Assembly (NCBI GenBank): GCA_035532415.1
Contig: DATKRB010000056.1
Coordinates: 1 to 64,000 of the forward strand
DNA length: 64,000 bases
Direction of reading: 5' to 3'
Source: DATKRB01 sp035532415
GTDB lineage: Bacteria; Actinomycetota; Acidimicrobiia; Acidimicrobiales; RAAP-2
Shown here: positions 50,602-58,901 of the stretch, piece after piece
How positions within the stretch are numbered: position 1 is the first letter of the stretch
How the letters are laid out: the number at the start of each line of letters is the position of its first letter
Made by a program: the position numbers and the translations under genes
The notes under the pieces: model-generated
What the model was told of the DNA's origin: nothing
Database searches by the model: none
What the model saw: only the letters and a program-made list of their open reading frames with translations

Positions 50602-51696
50602 ATGGGAGAGAGCGAGGGAGAGAGCGAGGGCGAGGGCGAGGGATCGCCCGGCGACGGCGTGTCCCGCTGCACGGACGACGAACTCGAGGACCTGATCCGG
50701 TTCCACTCCCGCGTGCAGCCCGAGCGCAGCCGACCCCTCGATGCTGCGCGGATCCGATGGCTCTTCGGTGCGAACCCATGCCGGCCGGGTGATGAGCTGA
50801 CGATGTGGGTATGCCGCCGCGGGGGCCACATCGTCGGAACCTACGGTGCCATCCTGGTTGACCTGAAGGTCGACAATGAGATGGTACCGGCGGCGTGGTC
50901 GGTTGATCTCCTCGTTGACGAGCGGTGGCGAGGCAGTGGAGCGGCCCAGGAGTTGGCAGATGCACGACGGCAGGCGCTCGGACAGCGGACATACTGCGCA
51001 CTCGGGATCTCCGAAGCAGGGCATCGCTTCGCCCTGCGCCGGGGTTTCGTGGACATGCCCCCGATGTCGACATACGTTTGGCTCGCGGATCCAAGCCGAC
51101 TCTGGCACGGCACTGCACCGAGGCTCGCTCGAATGGTCCGGCCGCTGGCCCGGGCTGCGGTGGCGCCCGCGTATGGCCTGTGCCGGCTCCGTAGCCGCCG
51201 GATCGAGCTCGTACCGATCCAGTGCTTCGACGAACGGGCTGACACGCTGTGGTGCCAACTGGCCCCGTCGTACCCGGCACTCGCCCGGCGCGACACCGAG
51301 TGTCTGCGGTGGCGCTTCGACTCATGCCCCGATAGCGCGAGTTATCAGCGATGGTACGTCTCGATCGGCGGGTTGATCGTCGGGTATGTCGTTACGCAAA
51401 CGTTGCTCAGGAGCGAGGAGCCGTTCCTCTCGATCGTCGACTACCTGGTCGCGCCCCACCATCTGGGTGCCCTGTTCGGATCGGTCGCACTCCGGGCACG
51501 TGCGGCGGGTGCTACCGGCGTGGTGTGCCGATCACTGCATCTCAGGGCCAACCGGGCCCTCCGCTCCCTCGGGTACGTGAAGCGCCGGCAGGACGTGCGC
51601 TTCATGGTGATGAGCCGGGACAACGACCCGCTGCGCCCAGTGCTCCTCGATGCGAGCAGTTGGTTTGCCACCGGAGCCGATAGCGACGTCAACTGA
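50602..51696 (+). CDS. GNAT-family N-acetyltransferase with two GNAT-like halves
   Basis: A protein of about 364 aa. The first half has the acetyl-CoA segment AAWSVDLLVDERWRGSGAAQ after an N-terminal helix (DDELEDLIRFHSRVQPERSR). The second half, from RIELVPIQCFDERADTLWCQ, contains FLSIVDYLVAPHHLGALFGS and a final YVKRRQDVRFMVMSRD, consistent with a second degenerate GNAT fold. The N-terminus is a low-complexity Gly-Glu-Ser run from a GAGAGCGAGG-type repeat. The start is uncertain, with in-frame ATGs at 50494 and 50548. The substrate is unknown. It follows the GT51 gene and may act on wall or surface components. Confidence 0.7.
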   Translation: MGESEGESEGEGEGSPGDGVSRCTDDELEDLIRFHSRVQPERSRPLDAARIRWLFGANPCRPGDELTMWVCRRGGHIVGTYGAILVDLKVDNEMVPAAWSVDLLVDERWRGSGAAQELADARRQALGQRTYCALGISEAGHRFALRRGFVDMPPMSTYVWLADPSRLWHGTAPRLARMVRPLARAAVAPAYGLCRLRSRRIELVPIQCFDERADTLWCQLAPSYPALARRDTECLRWRFDSCPDSASYQRWYVSIGGLIVGYVVTQTLLRSEEPFLSIVDYLVAPHHLGALFGSVALRARAAGATGVVCRSLHLRANRALRSLGYVKRRQDVRFMVMSRDNDPLRPVLLDASSWFATGADSDVN

Positions 51697-51832
51697 ACGC
51701 CCCGAGTACCCGCACGCAGGGTGGGTAGCATCCGGACCTGCCCGGACGCGGTAATCCTCTCCTGTTGCCGTTGGTGATCGACGAGGAGATGCAAGACTCC
51801 ATCCGCGGTCGCGTACGATCTACGCCTCACTA

Positions 51833-51855
51833 GTGCGGCGGCTTCGACGCCGCAC
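51833..51855. terminator. Hairpin between convergent genes
   Basis: GTGCGGCG, loop of seven, CGCCGCAC: a perfect 8-bp stem midway between the GNAT gene and the convergent alpha/beta hydrolase, fitting a bidirectional terminator. The rest of 51697-52028 shows no gene or other signal. Confidence 0.5.
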
Positions 51856-52028
51856 CCGGGGTACGGTCGCTCCGTCATGCCGCTTCGAGCCCGACCATGA
51901 CACAGAGCGACATGTCCAGCGCTTCGGTCCGGCCCGCCGACCAGGGCGGCACTTCTGCTGTGGGCCGGGATGACGAACGTCGACAACCGGGCCCCGAATG
52001 CGGGACACACCGCTGGTAGCCGGTCTGG

Positions 52029-53354
52029 TCAGTCGACCGGCAACGTGACCTCGTCCGCCCGCGCCTTCATCGCGGGCGCGTGCTCGGGGCGTAGTGCGCC
52101 CGCTTGGATGAGCGCGTCCACAGCAGCGTGCCACCGCCCAACGTACACAGCGTGACTCGGGTAGAGCCGGCGGAGCTCGTCGTGGGTGAACGGGCGGGCT
52201 GCGCCGAACAGCGGCGCCCTTCCGGTGCCGTGGGCCATGCCGTAGTACGCATGCGTGGGCACTTGGAGCTCGGGGAGCCTGATCCCGCCCACCGCGTTGC
52301 CGGAACCGTCGCGCCGGATGCTCGCGGGTGAGTCCGGGTCAAGGGCGATGCGCGGTTGCGGCGGTGCCGGCGTGCCGTGGGCGAGCCAACGGTGCACGGC
52401 GCGCAGCGCTGCCTCGTGCACCGGTTGGTAGCTGAGGCGGTTGACGACGCGTCCTCGGCTGTCAGGGTGGTCGCCGTGGCTCTGCGCGACACCGTGGGGT
52501 GTCCCCGCGACCTCCCAGACGCGCAGGTGATCGGTGTCGGCGGCGGAGATCGCCGCGAGGTGCGGGGTCTCGAACTCACTGTTGACGACGAGGACGGGTG
52601 TCGGGGTGTCGGTGCGAATGGACGTGCGGACCCCCATGGGGAGCGGGCCTTCCTCCGGCCGCGGTGCCCGGCCTTCCCATACCGACAGCAGGAAGCCGTC
52701 GAACACGCGCGTGAAGGGGTGGACCGCATTCAGGTAGGCGACGAGGCGCATCGCGGACTGCGAGCCACCCGTGGCGATGAGGCGTCGCACGTCGAGCCCG
52801 CCCATCGGGTCGACGTCGCCCGAACGCTCTGGGCCGACGACACGCCCGGCCTGGGTGAAGATGTCGAAGGATGCCGGATCGCCGGGGTGGAACAGCGATC
52901 CGTAACGCTGCGGATCGTGCTCCACGAGCGGACGGGCGCGGCGGCTGGCGAAGCGCTCCATGCCCGCGGGGAAGCCGTAGAGCCCGACCTCCTGGGCGCT
53001 GACGCCCACCCACGCGTAGCCGTCGAAGATCTCGTCGCCCGAAGGGCTGCCGATCTCGTACCCGGCCGACACGTTCTGCCAGTTCACCACGACGGTGCCG
53101 TTGAAATGCTCCGCTCGCTCCGGGCGCACGACGAGGATACGCGTGCGGTACGTCGCGTCAGCGACTTCCTCCACCGTCCACCGCCCGTCGATCGTGGCCT
53201 TTGTGCCCGGCGCGATCTGGTAGCCGACGACCGAGCCTTCGACCTGGTACTCCTCGACGACGTACCCCCGTGTGGCCACGTCTGCGCTCGGCGCACCCCA
53301 CGGTGGTTGGGCGCCAAGGATCGGACCGACGACCGTCGGAGCGGGAGCGGACAC
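52029..53354 (-). CDS. Alpha/beta hydrolase domain protein (Abhydrolase_10 type)
   Basis: A 441-aa protein. It starts APTVVGPILGAQPPWGAPSA and contains TRILVVRPERAEHFNGTVVV and NWQNVSAGYEIGSPSGDEIF. The nucleophile elbow is RRLIATGGSQSAMRLVAYLN (GGSQS), the aspartate or glutamate side is likely in VLVVNSEFETPHLAA, and the histidine in EVAGTPHGVAQSHGDH. This fits the large Abhydrolase_10 group, with no established reaction. There is no signal peptide. GTG 53354 is the family-like start. Codon use is slightly less GC-rich than upstream genes. Confidence 0.83.
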   Translation of the reverse strand: MSAPAPTVVGPILGAQPPWGAPSADVATRGYVVEEYQVEGSVVGYQIAPGTKATIDGRWTVEEVADATYRTRILVVRPERAEHFNGTVVVNWQNVSAGYEIGSPSGDEIFDGYAWVGVSAQEVGLYGFPAGMERFASRRARPLVEHDPQRYGSLFHPGDPASFDIFTQAGRVVGPERSGDVDPMGGLDVRRLIATGGSQSAMRLVAYLNAVHPFTRVFDGFLLSVWEGRAPRPEEGPLPMGVRTSIRTDTPTPVLVVNSEFETPHLAAISAADTDHLRVWEVAGTPHGVAQSHGDHPDSRGRVVNRLSYQPVHEAALRAVHRWLAHGTPAPPQPRIALDPDSPASIRRDGSGNAVGGIRLPELQVPTHAYYGMAHGTGRAPLFGAARPFTHDELRRLYPSHAVYVGRWHAAVDALIQAGALRPEHAPAMKARADEVTLPVD

Positions 53355-53529
53355 CGACCGATTCTCGCATACCCGTAAGTGCAGGAGCTGATCGCCGGCG
53401 CGGTTCGTGCAGGCAGCTGACGGCGGCCTTCTCCGGGGTCATCAGGATGGGGACTGGACCCGGGTGTTTCGAAGCTGCCGGTGGTGAAGGCCGACGTGGT
53501 GATCCAATTGTATCGGGTGGGTGTCGCTG

Positions 53530-53770
53530 AGCTGCTGGAGGTTGACGCCAAGTCGCTGTTGGCGACCAACCGAACCTCGTTTTTGCCGAGGGTCTCATCG
53601 ACGTTGTCGACCTACACGTAGGGCAGGACGCCCGCGTCCCCGGCGGCGGGCATCTCGGGGATGAAGTGACCGATGACGTGGCCGGTGCCGTCCTCGAAGG
53701 CAGGCGAGTGGCCGTCGTCTCGGATGCTTCAGGTGAACACCGCTCGGTAGAAGGCCACTGAGCGCGCCGT
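53530..53770 (-). pseudogene. Decayed VOC-family (glyoxalase-like) gene
   Basis: Minus-strand translation gives SVAFYRAVF, then a stop, then AFEDGTGHVIGHFIPEMPAA, GDAGVLPYV, a second stop, and VDNVDETLGKNEV. This order matches a VOC-domain protein with two in-frame stops and no clear ends. The remaining 53355-53965 stretch holds only this remnant and a 16-bp tandem duplication, so it is a decay zone between the hydrolase and the VapBC pair. Confidence 0.6.
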
Positions 53771-53802
53771 CTGGTCTATTCGTGGTCTGGTCTATTCGTG
53801 GT
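53771..53802. repeat. 16-bp tandem duplication
   Basis: CTGGTCTATTCGTGGT occurs twice head to tail, next to the decayed VOC gene. It is a mark of slippage or repair. Confidence 0.85.
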
Positions 53803-53965
53803 CCGAGGTCAGATTTCGACCCCCACAGGGCAGCGCGAAACCCCATAGCAGGGCCCTGAACAGGACTGAGCGAGTGGCAGAAGACGATGTCCTATCCGAA
53901 CCGGACTGAGCTACGAGAACGGCTGAGCTCGCTCTCTCCTTGTCGGTGCGTTCGGTAGCCGGCGG

Positions 53966-54349
53966 TCAGACGCGGATGACCTCGACACCTGGGATGGCGT
54001 CGTAGTCGCGGTCCTGGGTGACGACCGGCATCTGCTCTACGACTGCGGTTGCAGCCACCAGGGCGTCGAGGATGGGAACCCGACGTTGGCTGGTCCGCAG
54101 GGCAGCCACGATGCGGGCAAACTGACGCGCCACCTCGGCGTCGACGGGCAACGGGTCCCACGTCGACTCGACAGCGGAGAGCGTCGCCACTCGCGTCGCG
54201 CGGTCAGCGTCGTCTGCCATAAGCACGCCGACGGTGAGCTCGGCCAGGGTGACGACCGATACCTCGGTCTCGGTCACGCCATCCATCTCGCCGAGGGGTC
54301 GCCCCGACTCCGTCGCGACGAAGAACGACGTATCGAGCAGCGCCCTCAT
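53966..54349 (-). CDS. vapC: VapC-type PIN-domain ribonuclease toxin
   Basis: A 127-aa PIN-domain protein. Acidic active-site residues are in MRALLDTSFFVATES (aspartate 6), VVTLAELTVGVLMADDADRA (glutamate) and RVPILDALVAATAVVEQMP, with the final TQDRDYDAIPGVEVIRV. VapC toxins cleave tRNA or rRNA. ATG 54349 overlaps the antitoxin stop by four bases, so translation is coupled. Length and motif order are typical. The pair lies just outside the left boundary of the tRNA-Ala-bounded segment. Confidence 0.9.
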   Translation of the reverse strand: MRALLDTSFFVATESGRPLGEMDGVTETEVSVVTLAELTVGVLMADDADRATRVATLSAVESTWDPLPVDAEVARQFARIVAALRTSQRRVPILDALVAATAVVEQMPVVTQDRDYDAIPGVEVIRV

Positions 54350-54591
54350 GCGTCGTCTGTCGTGTCGGACAACACGCTCCGCACGTCCTTGAGGAGCCCT
54401 GAATCCGCGGCGTGACGAGAGGCGATGCTGAGCGCCTCGGCAGCCGGCACGGTTCGACGGCGACGCAGCGGCACGATTTCGGCGACCGGACGTCGATCGA
54501 CCGTCACCGTCAGCCGTTCGCCGCCTTCGACCCGGCGCAACACCTCGCTCACGGTGTTTCGCAGGTCGCGGACGGAGATAGATGTTCCCAT
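54346..54591 (-). CDS. vapB: Phd/YefM-type antitoxin of the VapBC pair
   Basis: An 81-aa protein with MGTSISVRDLRNTVSEVLRR, then ERLTVTVDRRPVAEIVPLRR, the Phd/YefM DNA-binding fold, and a C-terminal toxin-binding tail. ATG 54591 is chosen: the frame stays open upstream only because it reads through tRNA-derived sequence (GGRGFESRRLH). A TACACT box lies six bases before the ATG and overlaps a dyad at 54600-54618, as expected for autorepression. The stop overlaps vapC. Confidence 0.88.
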   Translation of the reverse strand: MGTSISVRDLRNTVSEVLRRVEGGERLTVTVDRRPVAEIVPLRRRRTVPAAEALSIASRHAADSGLLKDVRSVLSDTTDDA

Positions 54592-54599
54592 GGGTCCAG

Positions 54600-54618
54600 T
54601 GTAGCACATGTACCTACA
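54600..54618. promoter_or_regulatory. Candidate VapBC operator
   Basis: TGTAG, nine bases, CTACA, with additional dyad symmetry in GCACATGTAC. It overlaps the -10-like TACACT (minus strand, 54598-54603) of the antitoxin gene. Autorepression is inferred from the family. Confidence 0.6.
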
Positions 54619-54626
54619 AGTGGCCC

Positions 54627-54670
54627 GGTGGAGACGACGGGACTCGAACCCACGACCCCCTGCTCGCAAA
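54627..54670 (-). repeat. 44-bp tRNA-Ala 3'-half copy (candidate attachment site)
   Basis: This stretch equals 57629-57672, the 3' half of tRNA-Ala from anticodon loop to acceptor end, with two mismatches and the same orientation. There is no 5' half here. It marks the likely distal end of an element that integrated at the 3' end of tRNA-Ala. A perfect 8-bp hairpin (CCGCCGTG/CACGGCGG, 54687-54705) lies just inside. Confidence 0.75.
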
Positions 54671-54874
54671 CTCACCCCAGGGGTGTCCGCCGTGGTTCAC
54701 GGCGGTCCGTCCATCCGCCTGACCTGGACCGTTGCCATGGGCCGACCGACGGCGAACTTCGGCGAATGACCCCGCGCGCGCGATGGACGCGCGAGGGAAC
54801 GTTTTGTCGAGGGGAGCCGAAAGAAAAGTCAACACCACAACCTCGGCACTATTGTTGTGTTAGCATTCAATGCC

Positions 54875-55882
54875 GTGGAACACAACGACTCCCGGCGGGG
54901 GCGCCCACCTCGCCGGCTCGTCTACCAACGTCTCGAGGAGGCCATTGCCGATCTCCGCGAACGCATGGGGGGCCTGCCGTCGCCGACCGAGGCAGAGGGC
55001 ATCTGGACTTCGATCTGGCACCAGGAAGCCCATCACTCCACCGCCCTCGAGGGCAACACCCTCGTCATCGCCCAGGTCGAGGCGCTCCTGGCCGAGGGGC
55101 GGGCCGTCGGAAACAAGGAGCTCAGGGAGTACATGGAGGTGACCGGCTACGCCGACGCGGCGAAGTGGGTCTACGGCCAGGCCCTCGAGCCCGGAGACTG
55201 GACCTCGCGGGCGCCGCTCACGATGACCGAGATCCGCCACGTCCACGAGCTGGCCCTCGGCCCGGTGTGGGGTGTCGCCCCCCACCCCAACGCCACTTCC
55301 GAGGAGAAGCCGGGAAGCTTCCGGCGACACGATATCGAGCCCTTCCCGGGCGGGATGGCCCCGCCGTCGTGGGTCGAGGTGCCTGCGGCCATGGTCGACT
55401 GGGTCGACTCGCTCCCGGCCGTCACCACCGCCGACAGTCCCGTCGAGGCCATCGCCGTCGCCCACGCCGGCTTCGAGAGGACCCACCCCTTCCTCGATGG
55501 CAACGGGCGCACCGGCCGGCTCCTCTTGAACCTGCTCCTGGTTCGCCTGGGCTACCCCCCCGCCATCATCTACACCCGCGACCGCAACCGGTATCTCCGC
55601 GCCCTGCAGCGCGCCGACGGCGGCGATCCTGGACCTCTCGGCGAGCTCATCGCCCGGTCCGTCACCGACAACCTCTACCGCTTCGTCGTCCCCGCCGTGG
55701 CCGGGCCCCACCGGTTGGTTCCCATCGTGGCACTGACGACGAAGACCCAGAGTGTGACCATGCTTCGCGCTGCCATCGAGCGCGGCCGCCTCAGGGCGCA
55801 GAAGGGACCGGACGGCCAATGGCGGAGCACCCGGGCATGGGTCGACGAGTACGTCGCCAGCAAGTACCAACGTCGGTCCTGA
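54875..55882 (+). CDS. Fic-domain protein (class II, with intramolecular inhibitory motif)
   Basis: A protein of about 335 aa. The Fic motif is AHAGFERTHPFLDGNGRTGR (histidine and glycines intact), expected to transfer AMP to a target protein. An inhibitory helix motif lies N-terminal: EAHHSTALEGNTLVIAQVEA, matching (S/T)xxxE(G/N) of class II. A C-terminal segment VTMLRAAIERGRLRAQKGPD resembles a small winged helix or excisionase-like fold. GTG 54875 has a TAGCAT box eight bases upstream; GTG 54857 is the alternative. It lies inside the tRNA-bounded segment. The target is unknown. Confidence 0.88.
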   Translation: MEHNDSRRGRPPRRLVYQRLEEAIADLRERMGGLPSPTEAEGIWTSIWHQEAHHSTALEGNTLVIAQVEALLAEGRAVGNKELREYMEVTGYADAAKWVYGQALEPGDWTSRAPLTMTEIRHVHELALGPVWGVAPHPNATSEEKPGSFRRHDIEPFPGGMAPPSWVEVPAAMVDWVDSLPAVTTADSPVEAIAVAHAGFERTHPFLDGNGRTGRLLLNLLLVRLGYPPAIIYTRDRNRYLRALQRADGGDPGPLGELIARSVTDNLYRFVVPAVAGPHRLVPIVALTTKTQSVTMLRAAIERGRLRAQKGPDGQWRSTRAWVDEYVASKYQRRS

Positions 55883-56016
55883 TCCAGCCGTGGCACGAGA
55901 GCGCGGCGGGCCGGACCCCTGCTTGGATCGAGGACACGCGTCCCGAGATAGTTGCCGGTCCCGCCCCGCGACCGGTGGTCTCGAAGAACTGTAACCGTAG
56001 CTGGTAACATCTATTG

Positions 56017-56211
56017 GTGTCAAAGGTCCGTCGTGGCGGCTAGATCTTCATCGCATGGATCGGGGACCACAGCCCCCGTCATGTTTACGTGTACCGGGAC
56101 GGCCGACCGGTGGTGAAGTGGGATCTGGACAACTGGCAGCCAATGAAGGGGCGGGCCAGCGCAAGGGTCGAGCAGCTGCTGAAGGAACTGGAGGAGGAAG
56201 GGAAGTTATGA
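56017..56211 (+). pseudogene. DUF4160-like gene with an in-frame stop
   Basis: From GTG 56017 the frame reads VSKVRRGG, then TAG at 56041, then IFIAWIGDHSPRHVYVYRDG, RPVVKWDLDNWQPMKG and ASARVEQLLKELEEEGKL, ending at TGA 56209-56211. Homologues have a tyrosine or similar at the stop position, so a single-base change interrupted the gene. A TAACAT box six bases before the GTG shows a leaderless promoter. DUF4160 proteins are found in toxin-antitoxin-like pairs; the next gene overlaps by four bases. Confidence 0.65.
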
Positions 56212-56690
56212 AGATCTTGAGTGTTGCTGCCAATAATCGTAAGCACGCGTTCGAGGTCCGGACGCGCCGCGAGACGCTCGTGCTTCCGTACTCCAAGACC
56301 GACCCTGCACCTCTGCCCACTGATCGGGTGGCAGAAGTCTTCGTGGACCCTGAGCTCGGTAACGAAGGATTCACCTACAGGCTGACTTCGGGCGCCGAAG
56401 GCAGCGTGCACGTCGACGCTGTGCTCGAGTACAACGAGGATCCTTCCTTCATGGCTGAGCTGACGCTCTACCGGCTCACTCAGGATGCGCGCAAGAGGTT
56501 CGAGGCCTCGGGCCTCTCGGCCCGCGAGGTTGCGCGCTGGCTCGGCACCTCCCCGACTCAGCTCTACCGGCTTTTGGATCCTACGAACTATTCGAAGTCG
56601 GTACGGCAGCTGATCTCCCTTCTCTACGTCCTTGGCTGTGAGGTGGACGTCAAAGTGAGGGAGCGCCCGCGGCGCCCTATCGCCAGCTGA
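56208..56690 (+). CDS. HTH protein, probable antitoxin partner of the DUF4160-like gene
   Basis: A 160-aa protein. The N-terminal half (MKILSVAANNRKHAFEVRTR, then RVAEVFVDPELGNEGFTYRL) is a beta-rich domain resembling those paired with DUF4160 proteins. The C-terminal half is a helix-turn-helix (LSAREVARWLGTSPTQLYRL, then KSVRQLISLLYVLGCEVDVK) of the Xre type. ATG 56208 overlaps the upstream stop (ATGA) and has GAGGAGGAAGGGAAG upstream. GC content here is lower than in the core genome, indicating transfer. Antitoxin role is inferred from pairing. Confidence 0.7.
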   Translation: MKILSVAANNRKHAFEVRTRRETLVLPYSKTDPAPLPTDRVAEVFVDPELGNEGFTYRLTSGAEGSVHVDAVLEYNEDPSFMAELTLYRLTQDARKRFEASGLSAREVARWLGTSPTQLYRLLDPTNYSKSVRQLISLLYVLGCEVDVKVRERPRRPIAS

Positions 56691-57122
56691 CGTACATCCT
56701 GCGAGCCATCGCTCCGAGTGACCTTCGAATACTTGCCCTGACCACCGACCAACGAATATCCCCGGCACACGCCGAATGACGGCTCGAGCTTGTTGCCGTC
56801 CCCGGCGGAACGGCCGGTTCCAGCAGCAGGTGAATCTGTCTTGGCGAGCACCCCCGACGTGCCGTTCTGCGCTCCTCCTGTGATGCTGACGGTCGTCGTT
56901 CTGGTGCAATGTTCGGTGCGTACTGGCAAACGACAGCTTTCCGCCGATGATCCCGGAGAGCCATCCTCCATCACTGGCACAGCACGCTTCGGGTCCTCGA
57001 TCTTCTCCATCGTCGGCCCTACGCTTTCAGGACACACCACTTGGCAGGTGCTCCTTGTGCTGGGGACCGATGTGGCGTCAGCACCTACATCGTCCCAGGT
57101 AGAGGAGCACTTTCCGCGTAAA
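56691..57122. other. 432-bp gap without a recognisable gene
   Basis: Open frames occur on both strands but none resembles a known protein, has a good start or shows the codon bias of neighbours. The GC content is visibly lower than in the core genome. It is probably decayed mobile DNA beside the IS110 remnant. Confidence 0.5.
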
Positions 57123-57531
57123 TCACACGGCCGTGACCAGCGCTGTTGCAATATCGAGGTCTGAGCGCACCGCCGGGTCGGGCAGCCAGATGGCGGGGAC
57201 GAGATCCCGGCGGGAGAGCTCGGCGAGGACCCAGGCGTCGACGCGGTCCGTTTTGCAGCGAGAGGGGCCAGTTTTTGACTTTCCTCGCGCCGGCGATCTC
57301 CACTGACCAGCACTCGAGCTCGAGGGTGTCATGCACGAAGCGCGCGCCGTTCATCGACTCGATGACCGACAGCACGTTCTCGTTGCCGTGGTCCCTTCGG
57401 ACACAGCGGACGAGCGACCGCAGGCTGTCACGGTCAGGCGGTGCCGTGGTCACCTCCAGCGTCGAGCCGTCCTCGGCGAGGAGGTGCACATCGAGGCGAC
57501 GTCGAGATAGATCCAGTCCAGCGTGCAACAT
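57123..57531 (-). pseudogene. Truncated, frameshifted IS110-family transposase
   Basis: The start MLHAGLDLSRRRLDVHLLAE and VLSVIESMNGARFVHDTLEL are the N-terminal DEDD domain of IS110 transposases. After ARKVKN the frame changes (around 57250-57280, near an A5 run), and KTDRVDAWVLAELSRRDLVP with AIWLPDP continues in the next frame. The sequence ends soon after, without the C-terminal serine domain. Only about 140 of some 350-400 residues remain, so it is inactive. Confidence 0.85.
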
Positions 57532-57627
57532 GGTGGTAAGGCCTCCCTTGGTGATGGGGTTTCCGGTGACAACAACGCTGTCGCCGGGGGAGGCCCCTCT
57601 TCATGCCATTCGAATACGGCGGCGATT

Positions 57628-57704
57628 TGGTGGAGACGATGGGACTCGAACCCACGACCCCCTGCTTGCAAAGCAGGTGCTCTAGCCAGCTGAGCTACGT
57701 CCCC
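57628..57704 (-). tRNA. tRNA-Ala (anticodon TGC), CCA encoded
   Basis: Minus-strand cloverleaf: acceptor GGGGACG with CGTCTCC (G3:U70 pair, the alanine identity element), D-arm AGCTCAGCTGGCTAGAGC, anticodon stem CCTGC/GCAGG with loop TTTGCAA, and T-arm GTGGG TTCGAGT CCCAT. The anticodon TGC reads GCA. CCA is encoded at 57628-57630. Its 3' half is copied at 54627-54670, marking an integration site. Confidence 0.96.
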
Positions 57705-58013
57705 AGGAGCGCTCCGAGACGTGGCCCGGCACCACGCGCGTCAGAGGTGGACCTGCTCGGCAATCATAGGGCAACCGGGAGGGCGGCGGCTCCCAGCCCT
57801 CACCGGCGGGCGCCATCCCGGGACCCGTCGCCATCAGCCGAGCACCACAGCGACGCCGTACGCACTCTCCGTCACCATCCTGTTCGATAGGGTCCACATC
57901 CACGCCGCGCCACGTCGTGGTCTCCGGGAAACCAGGGCGGAAGAGCAGGGTCGGGAGGGGATTGCCGAGATGCGAGGGACCTGCCAGGGCGGCCGGATCG
58001 GGAGGACCCGGGA
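57705..58013. other. 309-bp gap before the molybdenum hydroxylase operon
   Basis: No gene is recognisable. It contains the upstream region of the FAD-subunit gene, with a GGGAGG ribosome site ending eight bases before ATG 58014. I see no clear promoter. Confidence 0.5.
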
Positions 58014-58901
58014 ATGAAGCCCTCTCGCTTCCGGTACCACCGCCCCGGGACGATCGCCGACGCCGTCGGACTGCTCGCCGAGCACGGCGAGGACGCCAAG
58101 CCACTCGCCGGTGGCCAGAGCCTGGTCGCGCTGCTCGCGCTCCGACTCACCAGCTTCGAGCACCTGGTGGACCTCAATCGGATCCCCGAGCTGCAGGGCG
58201 TCTCCACCGACGACCAGGGTGACGAGCAGGGCGCGGTGACGATCGGGGCCATGACCCGCCAGTCCGCGGTGGAGCGGTCGGGCGATGTCGCTCGGCTGGT
58301 CCCTCTCCTTGCCAGGGCGGTCCCGTTCATCGGTCACTTTCAGATCCGCAATCGCGGGACCATCGGCGGTTCTATCGCCCACGCCGACCCCGCGTCCGAG
58401 CTGCCGGCCGTGGCCCTCGCCCTCGACGCCCGGGTCCTGGCGACGAGCACCGCCGGGACCCGGACGGTCCCGGCGTCGGACCTCTTCTCGTCGACATGGA
58501 CCACCACGCTCGAGCCGGGCGAGATCCTGACCGGCGTCACGTTCCCGGTGTGGGGCCCGAGGAGCGGCTTCGCGGTGGAGGAACTGGCGCGCCGCAGGGG
58601 GGACTTCGCCATCGCCGGGACCGTCTGCGGCATCCGGCTCGACGCCGCCGGGTTGATCGACCGGGCGGCGATCGCCCTGATGGGGATGGGGGACACGCCG
58701 GTCCGGTGCCATGCCGCCGAGGCGCTCCTCGTCGGGTCGGCACCGGACTCGGCGGAGCCTGCGGCCGTCGCCGCCGAGGCGATCGACGCCACCGAGCCCC
58801 CCGACGACATTCACGCGCCCGCGAGTTACCGGCGGCGCGTCGGCGCCCACCTGGTCGCCCGGGCGCTGGCCAGTTCGATCAGGGAGGCGGTCCATGGATG
58901 A
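58014..58901 (+). CDS. Molybdenum hydroxylase FAD-binding subunit (CoxM-like)
   Basis: A 295-aa subunit carrying FAD in a xanthine dehydrogenase/CO dehydrogenase-type enzyme. FAD motifs: AKPLAGGQSLVALLALRL (pyrophosphate) and IRNRGTIGGSIAHADPASEL. The C-terminal domain includes RRGDFAIAGTVCGIRLDAAG. ATG 58014 follows GGGAGG. It overlaps the 2Fe-2S subunit gene by eight bases, so the three subunits form one operon in the order medium, small, large, as in coxMSL. It is transcribed away from tRNA-Ala. Confidence 0.93.
   Translation: MKPSRFRYHRPGTIADAVGLLAEHGEDAKPLAGGQSLVALLALRLTSFEHLVDLNRIPELQGVSTDDQGDEQGAVTIGAMTRQSAVERSGDVARLVPLLARAVPFIGHFQIRNRGTIGGSIAHADPASELPAVALALDARVLATSTAGTRTVPASDLFSSTWTTTLEPGEILTGVTFPVWGPRSGFAVEELARRRGDFAIAGTVCGIRLDAAGLIDRAAIALMGMGDTPVRCHAAEALLVGSAPDSAEPAAVAAEAIDATEPPDDIHAPASYRRRVGAHLVARALASSIREAVHG

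Noticed and set aside
54592..54675. N-terminal extension of the antitoxin frame
   Set aside because: The residues GGRGFESRRLH are translated tRNA sequence; the real start is ATG 54591 with a -10 box.
56624..57313. A 229-codon minus-strand frame in the island
   Set aside because: It runs through the IS110 remnant and the end of the HTH gene, without codon bias or recognisable domain.
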